The position numbers and the translations under genes are program-made. Positions 15,348 through 20,057 of a DNA stretch of 20,057 nt are shown piece after piece. This DNA is from JANQTF01 sp036835375 (GTDB lineage Bacteria > Bacteroidota > Bacteroidia > J057), in NCBI GenBank assembly GCA_036835375.1, contig DAITMB010000094.1, positions 1-20,057 on the forward strand. The letters run 5' to 3'. Position 1 is the first letter of the stretch; every line of letters begins with the position of its first letter. The notes under the pieces were generated by a model. It was not told where the DNA came from. It saw only the letters and a list, made by a program, of their open reading frames with translations, and did no database searches.

Positions 15348-16124
15348 CTACTCCCTCCCGCATTGCATCCGAATGTATTCGTAGGCGGAGATCTGCCCCA
15401 GCTCTCCTGCGCGGCTCCAGTCGAGGCAAGCTCCATTCTGATTGCCTGCTTGGACCTTGATCGCCGCACGAAACATGTATCCCTCAGGATTTCGCGGTTC
15501 CAGCTCTATCGCCCGGTCAAGATCGTCGAGGGCTTCATAGAAATTCTTGAGCAGCAAAAACGCCTCTGCCCGATCATACAAATATTTCACGTCCCGGCCC
15601 TTGGTCATGCGTATGGCCATGTCAAGGTCCTGAATGGCACCTCTGATATCGTCCAGTCCTATTTTTACCTGCGCTCTACCGCTGAGGTACTTGGGATCAG
15701 ACTTTCCGCGTGAAATTGTAAAATTCATGTCTTCCAGGGCTTGGAGATACACCCGGCGAGCTGATTCCAAATTTTGCCGCTGCTTCACATCATCCCCAAT
15801 GAATCGAAGCGCAATACCGCGATGAAAGAAGGCGTCGATGTTGGAAGGATCATATTCGATCGATTGAGAAAAATCTTCGATCGCAGCTGCATAATTGCCG
15901 ATGCGGAGCCGACAAAATCCGCGATTATAGTAGGCCGTTTTGTTCTCTGGGTTCAGTTGAAGAACCATCGTAAAGTCGATTTCTCCGAGAGAATAATTCC
16001 GCTGTTCCATTCGCTCAAGTCCTCGCTTAAAAAGCGCTTTTTCTGTCTGCCCAGAAGCATGAACGGGATAGCCCACGAAGAGGAAACACGCGATCACTAA
16101 AGGAAGGATTCGGTCAAAATACAT
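15348..16124 (-). CDS. Exported TPR-repeat protein
   Basis: This 258-residue protein has a signal peptide of about 23-25 residues (MYFDRILPLVIACFLFVGY, cut near VHASG/Q). The rest is mostly tetratricopeptide repeats: about residues 30-61, 64-95, 98-130, 146-175, 180-211 and 214-245. Clear consensus positions include AYYNRGFCRLRIGNYAAAIEDFSQSIEYDPSN and LYDRAEAFLLLKNFYEALDDLDRAIELEPRNP. Such proteins act as scaffolds for protein contacts; no partner is indicated. The last repeat is followed by a short CLDWSRAGELG stretch common in Bacteroidota TPR proteins. It sits upstream of rpmI on the same strand, but the rpmI promoter in the gap suggests the ribosomal genes do not depend on it. Confidence 0.85.
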   Translation of the reverse strand: MYFDRILPLVIACFLFVGYPVHASGQTEKALFKRGLERMEQRNYSLGEIDFTMVLQLNPENKTAYYNRGFCRLRIGNYAAAIEDFSQSIEYDPSNIDAFFHRGIALRFIGDDVKQRQNLESARRVYLQALEDMNFTISRGKSDPKYLSGRAQVKIGLDDIRGAIQDLDMAIRMTKGRDVKYLYDRAEAFLLLKNFYEALDDLDRAIELEPRNPEGYMFRAAIKVQAGNQNGACLDWSRAGELGQISAYEYIRMQCGRE

Positions 16125-16420
16125 AGTCGATTGTCATTTGAAAGCGTGAAACTTACCGGAAAATAAATCCAGACGTAGATGCCTTCCCTCATTTGCCAAC
16201 ACAAATAACGGTAACAGAACGGTTTGCACAAGATGCTTCCCCCTGCTTTCTTTCGTCGGTCGCGCAAGACCTGCACGGGAATCACTGGGATTGCAGAGCA
16301 AAAAATCGGGTATCAGCGAGGTAAAGCTGAGGATTCCACCGTAATTTCGACAGGTTTACCGGAAGAAATCCCCAACTTCGCAGGGTTTCTTTTGCTCCCT
16401 CGTCCTCATCATCCCCTCAC

Positions 16421-17179
16421 ATGAAAAAAGCGATTCAGGCGATCCTCCAACGTTGGCTGGGCTTTGAACGCTATCTCTTCTGGTTTTGCAGGTTCAAGCT
16501 GGCCACCTTTCGCTGGGAAAGCCATCGAAAAGAAGGTGACTTCAAGCATTTCCTAAGCCTGCTATCGCCCCAAGATAATGTCCTGGACCTGGGTGCCAAC
16601 ATCGGCATCATGACGGTGCAGCTCGCTTGGGCTTGTCCAAAAGGGCGTATTGTAGCGGTGGAGCCGGTGCCGGAGAATTTTCGCACCCTTCAGCGGATCA
16701 TCCAGCACTTTCAGTTGGGGAATGTCGTGCTCAAACAACTTGCCCTCGGCGAAGAAAATGGTACTCTGACCATGAAAATGCCTGTGATGAATGGTGTGAG
16801 AATGCAGGGGCTGGCCTATGTGAATGACCAGCGCATCGAAGGCTACATGGGCGACACGGACGCCTATGAGGTAGCGGTGAAGCGGCTGGACGACATGGGC
16901 TTGCTGCGAAACTTTCCTGTCAATGCCATCAAAATTGATGTCGAGAACTACGAGCAATTTGTGCTCAAAGGTGGAAAAATGCTCTTGGCACGAGACCGCC
17001 CCATGATTTATTGCGAGCTGTGGCCGAATGAAAACCGTCATGCGGTCTTTGAATTGCTCCACAGCCTCGATTACGACGCCATGGTCCTTGAGGGCAAAGC
17101 GCTTCAACTTTTTCGACCGGAGGTTCATACGCAGCACAATTTTTTCTTTCTGCCACGGGATCGTAGTTTTCCTTCGTAA
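16421..17179 (+). CDS. FkbM-family methyltransferase
   Basis: This 252-residue protein resembles SAM-dependent FkbM-type methyltransferases, which often methylate sugar or peptide-derived hydroxyl groups. The SAM-binding motif is VLDLGANIGIMT (54-65), followed by the acidic residue E81 in VAVEPVPENF. The FkbM-typical segment NAIKIDVENYE lies at 168-178, and ELWPNENRH near 199-206 belongs to the same domain. There is no signal peptide; the first 30 residues contain an amphipathic or weakly hydrophobic stretch (RYLFWFCRFKLATF). It is upstream of aroA on the same strand with a 112-base gap, but no shared function is evident. The substrate is unknown. Confidence 0.85.
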   Translation: MKKAIQAILQRWLGFERYLFWFCRFKLATFRWESHRKEGDFKHFLSLLSPQDNVLDLGANIGIMTVQLAWACPKGRIVAVEPVPENFRTLQRIIQHFQLGNVVLKQLALGEENGTLTMKMPVMNGVRMQGLAYVNDQRIEGYMGDTDAYEVAVKRLDDMGLLRNFPVNAIKIDVENYEQFVLKGGKMLLARDRPMIYCELWPNENRHAVFELLHSLDYDAMVLEGKALQLFRPEVHTQHNFFFLPRDRSFPS

Positions 17180-17291
17180 AACGCCCAGCCTGGTTCCGTT
17201 TTCTGCCTCACCACAAAAGCTCTGACGAGCTTGCCACTGGGAGCATTTCCCCTTCATCAGACCGCATCAACTCCCTCTCTCAACACATCGT

Positions 17292-18506
17292 ATGCTCTCC
17301 CTCACTGCAAAATCCCGGCACCTCTCTGGGCGCATTCCGCTGCCCTCCTCCAAAAGCGAGAGCAATCGTGCGCTGATCATCCAGGCGCTTTGTCCCTCGA
17401 TTCAGCTAGACAATCTCTCCTCGGCCCGCGACACGCAGACCATGATCAAGCTGCTCTCGTCCGAAGGCCACGTGATGGATGTGATCGACGCCGGGACGAC
17501 CATGCGGTTTCTCACCGCCTACTTCGCTGTCACAGGTCGCGACCAATTGCTCACGGGTTCGCCTCGCATGTGTCAGCGGCCGATCGCTCCGCTCGTCGAG
17601 GCGCTTCGCAGCCTGGGTGCACAGATCGAATACTGGAAGCAGGAGGGGTTTCCGCCCCTACATCTACTCAGCGAAAATGGCCGCATGACGGGAGGCGCCT
17701 TGTCTATGCCTGGAGATATCAGCAGCCAATTCATCACCGCAGTGCTACTGGTGGCACCTTACCTCCCGGGAGGCCTGGATTTGCAACTCACAGGCAATAT
17801 CAGCTCGCGGCCCTACCTCGATATGACCATCTCACTCATGCAGCACTTCGGCGGCGATGTGAACTGGGTAGATGAGACACGAATCCATGTCGCACAAAAG
17901 CCTTATGAAGCGCAGCGATATAAGATTGAATCGGACTGGTCCGGGGCGAGTTACTGGTATGCCTTGGCGGCTCTGAGTGAATCTTCGGAAATCGAACTCA
18001 TCGGTCTTCGCCATGAAAGCAAGCAAGGAGATCGAGCAATCGTAGAAATGATGAGCGCATTTGGGGTGGAAACGACCTTTCACCCAGAAGGTCTCACCTT
18101 GCGCAAGACTGACATCGCACTTCCCGAATCTCTTCACTTTGACTGCCTCGAAACGCCAGACCTGGCACAGACCCTTGCCGTGGTTGCAGCTGCGCTCGGT
18201 GTCACACTCACCCTCACGGGCCTCCATACCCTGCGAGTCAAAGAAACCGACCGAATCGCGGCACTCGAAACCGAGTTGGGCAAGTTTAATGTAAAAGTGC
18301 ACGCAGACAACGATCAACTCACCATCGAAGGTGGAGGATTCAAGCCCCATCGCCAAGAGATTCACACCTACGAAGATCATCGCATGGCGATGGCTTTTGC
18401 TCCTTTGGCCCTGAAAATGCCATTTTTACAGCTCGAAGATCCGGAAGTTGTGGTCAAATCATACCCGGAATTTTGGGATCACCTAGCCAGCGTAGGCATC
18501 GCATAA
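17292..18506 (+). CDS. aroA: 3-phosphoshikimate 1-carboxyvinyltransferase (EPSP synthase)
   Basis: AroA joins shikimate-3-phosphate and phosphoenolpyruvate to make EPSP in the shikimate pathway; it is cytoplasmic. Diagnostic motifs are SSKSESNRAL at 19-28 (K21), DAGTTMRFLTA at 66-76, GSPRMCQRPI at 89-98, DISSQFITA at 142-150, RVKETDRIAAL at 315-325 and YEDHRMAMAF at 360-369. At 404 residues it is slightly shorter than the E. coli enzyme (427). In the glyphosate-site loop the E. coli order N-A-G-T-A-M-R-P reads D-A-G-T-T-M-R-F here, so the proline at E. coli position 101 is a phenylalanine. proC starts 59 bases downstream on the same strand, so co-transcription is plausible. Confidence 0.96.
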   Translation: MLSLTAKSRHLSGRIPLPSSKSESNRALIIQALCPSIQLDNLSSARDTQTMIKLLSSEGHVMDVIDAGTTMRFLTAYFAVTGRDQLLTGSPRMCQRPIAPLVEALRSLGAQIEYWKQEGFPPLHLLSENGRMTGGALSMPGDISSQFITAVLLVAPYLPGGLDLQLTGNISSRPYLDMTISLMQHFGGDVNWVDETRIHVAQKPYEAQRYKIESDWSGASYWYALAALSESSEIELIGLRHESKQGDRAIVEMMSAFGVETTFHPEGLTLRKTDIALPESLHFDCLETPDLAQTLAVVAAALGVTLTLTGLHTLRVKETDRIAALETELGKFNVKVHADNDQLTIEGGGFKPHRQEIHTYEDHRMAMAFAPLALKMPFLQLEDPEVVVKSYPEFWDHLASVGIA

Positions 18507-18565
18507 ACAAAAGGGGGCGAAGGGCCTACTCGCCAACAATTGATATCAGGCACGAATTTCATCTC

Positions 18566-19372
18566 ATGAATGTACTCTTGATCGGCGCAGGTAACATGGG
18601 CCAGACTTTCGGCCACGGATTTGTGCAAACAGGGACGGTCTCTATGCAAGAAATGTATGTCCTGAACCGGAGCGCAGAGAAGGCCACCGCGATCCGGTCA
18701 TTCTCGCAGCACCCGCTCCACACCGTGGCAGGGGATTACCTCCGAGACATGGACTTGCTAATCCTGTGTGTAAAGCCACAAGACTTTTCCCAGCTCGCAG
18801 CCCAGATTCGCCCCTATTTGAGCGAAGGACAAATCGTGCTGTCCATCATGGCAGGCATCACCGTTCGGCAGCTCCAAGACACCCTCGGATTGCCCAAGGT
18901 CGTGCGTGCCATGCCCAACCTTCCTTCCCAAATTGGGATGGGCATGACGGTATTCACGATATCCGAGGAAGTAAGTCGCGTAGAGACATTCACGGTGCAG
19001 AATCTTCTGAGCACTACCGGAAAGGTGCTTTTTGTCGAAGACGAACGCCTGATTGATGCCTCGACAGCCATTTCCGGCAGTGGCCCGGCCTACGTATTTT
19101 ACTTTATGCAGGCAATGATCGATCGTGCCAAAACCATGGGCTTCAAGGATTCGGAGGCGCGGCTTCTGGTCATGCAGACCTTCATGGGATCGATTCACTT
19201 GCTCCAGCAGGACGAGTTGAGCTGCGAAGAGTGGATAAGCAAAGTAGCCTCCAAAGGCGGCACCACAGAGGCAGCCCTCACACAATTTGCCACCCACGAC
19301 CTCCAAAAGGCCCTATGGGCTGGGCTGGATGCCGCCCGTGACAGAGCTCAAGCCCTCAGTGCGTCGAAGTAG
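18566..19372 (+). CDS. proC: Pyrroline-5-carboxylate reductase
   Basis: ProC reduces 1-pyrroline-5-carboxylate to proline with NAD(P)H in the cytoplasm. The chosen ATG at 18566 gives 268 residues beginning MNVLLIGAGNMGQTF, which places the dinucleotide-binding GAGNMG at residues 7-12. The frame is open upstream to 18473 inside the end of aroA, but that would bury the Rossmann start. Further motifs are CVKPQD (68-73), VRAMPNLPSQIG (113-124), the SGSGPAYVF catalytic region (170-178) and SKGGTTEAAL (229-238). The gene follows aroA by 59 bases on the same strand and is followed by about 310 bases before the rpsU promoter box. Confidence 0.97.
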   Translation: MNVLLIGAGNMGQTFGHGFVQTGTVSMQEMYVLNRSAEKATAIRSFSQHPLHTVAGDYLRDMDLLILCVKPQDFSQLAAQIRPYLSEGQIVLSIMAGITVRQLQDTLGLPKVVRAMPNLPSQIGMGMTVFTISEEVSRVETFTVQNLLSTTGKVLFVEDERLIDASTAISGSGPAYVFYFMQAMIDRAKTMGFKDSEARLLVMQTFMGSIHLLQQDELSCEEWISKVASKGGTTEAALTQFATHDLQKALWAGLDAARDRAQALSASK

Positions 19373-19685
19373 GCGGCCTAAGTGGACTCTCGACGAAAGA
19401 TGATCCGCACAAACCAAGGCAAAAGACCGCTAGCGAAATTCGAATCATTGAGGACCCTTCAGCTCGCGCTCAGGACAAATTTAAATCAAATTATTTGGGC
19501 ATCAACGGAAATAAGCTACATGATATTAGCGAATGAAAAGGCGAAACACATATATTCGTTTACGGCATACTTTCCTGGCCCCAAGAGACTTTTTGCCTTC
19601 TTTGTTCAAAAGGATACTTCGCTTTTGGTGATGCGCTTACCCTGCCAGCTCAAGAAAACCCCTAGGATATTTCAGCTTTGTGTGC

Positions 19686-19693
19686 TACCTTTG
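19686..19693 (+). promoter_or_regulatory. Bacteroidota-type -7 box for rpsU
   Basis: TACCTTTG is an exact TAnnTTTG match, identical to the box before guaA. It predicts a transcript start near 19698 and a leader of about 33 bases. No good TTG -33 element is present at 19-21 bases upstream. Confidence 0.45.
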
Positions 19694-19713
19694 CCCCTTC
19701 GAAAACACCCGCG

Positions 19714-19722
19714 AAAGGAGGT
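19714..19722 (+). promoter_or_regulatory. Extended Shine-Dalgarno sequence of rpsU
   Basis: AAAGGAGGT pairs extensively with the 16S rRNA 3' end. The last G of GGAGG lies 9 bases before the ATG at 19731, a normal spacing. None of the other start codons I checked in this window has a comparable sequence. Confidence 0.9.
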
Positions 19723-19730
19723 AATAGTCC

Positions 19731-19925
19731 ATGATTATCATCAAAGTCAAAGAAGGCGAAACGATTGACCGCGCATTGCGCAGGTACAAGAAGAAGTTTG
19801 AGCGCACCGGGATCCTCAAGGAGGTTCGCGGCAGAATGTACTACAAAAAGCCCTCCGAAGAAAAAAAGGAGGTCGAGAAGAAGGCCAAGAACCGTGAGAG
19901 GCATTACGCCCGCGAAAACTATTGA
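19731..19925 (+). CDS. rpsU: 30S ribosomal protein bS21
   Basis: This 64-residue basic small-subunit protein begins MIIIKVKEGETIDRALRRYKKK and has the bS21 hallmarks FERTGILKEVRGRMYYKKPSE, followed by a charged coil-like C-terminus. In Bacteroidia, bS21 with bS18 and bS6 is reported to shield the 16S anti-Shine-Dalgarno end. This gene's own strong Shine-Dalgarno sequence fits the autoregulation described in Flavobacterium johnsoniae; its operation here is inferred. The C-terminal tail contains tyrosines at 59 and 64 that could correspond to the residue reported to contact the rRNA 3' end. It is a monocistronic unit with its own terminator. Confidence 0.97.
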   Translation: MIIIKVKEGETIDRALRRYKKKFERTGILKEVRGRMYYKKPSEEKKEVEKKAKNRERHYARENY

Positions 19926-19951
19926 TTTCGCATCTTGAATCAAGATATTAT

Positions 19952-19982
19952 GCCTGCCACTTTGTGGTGGGCGTTTTTTTTT
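19952..19982 (+). terminator. Rho-independent terminator of rpsU
   Basis: A 9-bp stem (GCCTGCCAC paired with GTGGTGGGC, including two G-U pairs) with a TTT loop is followed, after one G, by nine T residues. It lies about 27 bases after the rpsU stop. A small perfect ATCTTG/CAAGAT hairpin precedes it at 19932-19946. Confidence 0.9.
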
Positions 19983-19993
19983 GGGGAGAGTTT

Positions 19994-20057
19994 GGGAGTT
20001 GAGAGTTGGGAGTTGGGAGTTGGGAGTTGAGAGTTGGGAGTTGAGAGTTGGGAGTTG
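19994..20057. repeat. Heptanucleotide tandem repeat, continuing past the right edge
   Basis: Nine tandem 7-base units occupy 19994-20056. Two variants, GGGAGTT and GAGAGTT, alternate irregularly; the order is G, A, G, G, G, A, G, A, G at the second base. No other change is seen in the units. The array is incomplete because the window ends inside it. Confidence 0.97.

Larger units (their letters stand above)
19373..19730. other. Intergenic region proC / rpsU
   Basis: About 360 bases with one open frame (19382-19768) that I do not accept as a gene, because it overlaps the start of rpsU and has no recognisable family. The rpsU -7 box and ribosome-binding site are at the right end. I see no terminator after proC. 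Confidence 0.5.

Noticed and set aside
19382..19768. Open frame of 128 codons spanning the proC-rpsU gap
   Set aside because: It overlaps the first 38 bases of rpsU, its start has no support, its composition resembles random translation, and it contains the rpsU promoter box and Shine-Dalgarno sequence.

Overview
The window looks like chromosomal housekeeping DNA of a member of the Bacteroidota. The evidence is direct: several -7 boxes match the Bacteroidota consensus TAnnTTTG, one secreted nuclease-like protein ends in a type IX secretion (T9SS)-like sorting domain, starts generally lack a Shine-Dalgarno sequence, and the one strong exception is rpsU, a pattern reported for Bacteroidia. The moderate GC content suggests something like the Saprospiria rather than a low-GC flavobacterium, but that is only a guess. 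I saw no tRNA, rRNA, IS element, prophage block or CRISPR array.

Layout. 1-3.6 kb is a cell-envelope and secreted-protein zone: the start of a peptidoglycan-binding-domain protein (minus, runs off the left edge), a WG-repeat exported protein (minus), a T9SS-like endonuclease/exonuclease/phosphatase protein (plus), and a membrane-anchored SLT transglycosylase-like protein (plus) with a good terminator. 3.7-10.6 kb holds peptidase T (minus), diverging from guaA (plus). guaA is followed by two paralogous exported proteins, each with TPR-like repeats and a type 1 periplasmic-binding fold; the first is soluble and the second a lipoprotein. Their run ends 1 base from the stop of a convergent GH78 alpha-L-rhamnosidase (minus, 10.6-13.3 kb). 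13.7-14.3 kb is a 1-Cys peroxiredoxin with a textbook terminator. 14.4-16.1 kb on the minus strand is a TPR protein, then rpmI-rplT with its own promoter and terminator, then a possible structured small RNA with a second terminator. 16.4-19.4 kb on the plus strand is an FkbM-type methyltransferase, aroA and proC. 19.7-19.9 kb is rpsU with its terminator, followed by a heptanucleotide tandem repeat running off the right edge.

How the genes work together. Most are independent core functions: GMP synthesis, aromatic and proline biosynthesis, ribosomal proteins, peptide and rhamnoside breakdown, and peroxide defence. The least understood parts are the tandem TPR/periplasmic-binding pair behind guaA, whose architecture resembles the penicillin-binding-protein activator LpoA, and the structured intergenic segment below rplT. 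No complete novel defence or mobile system is visible.
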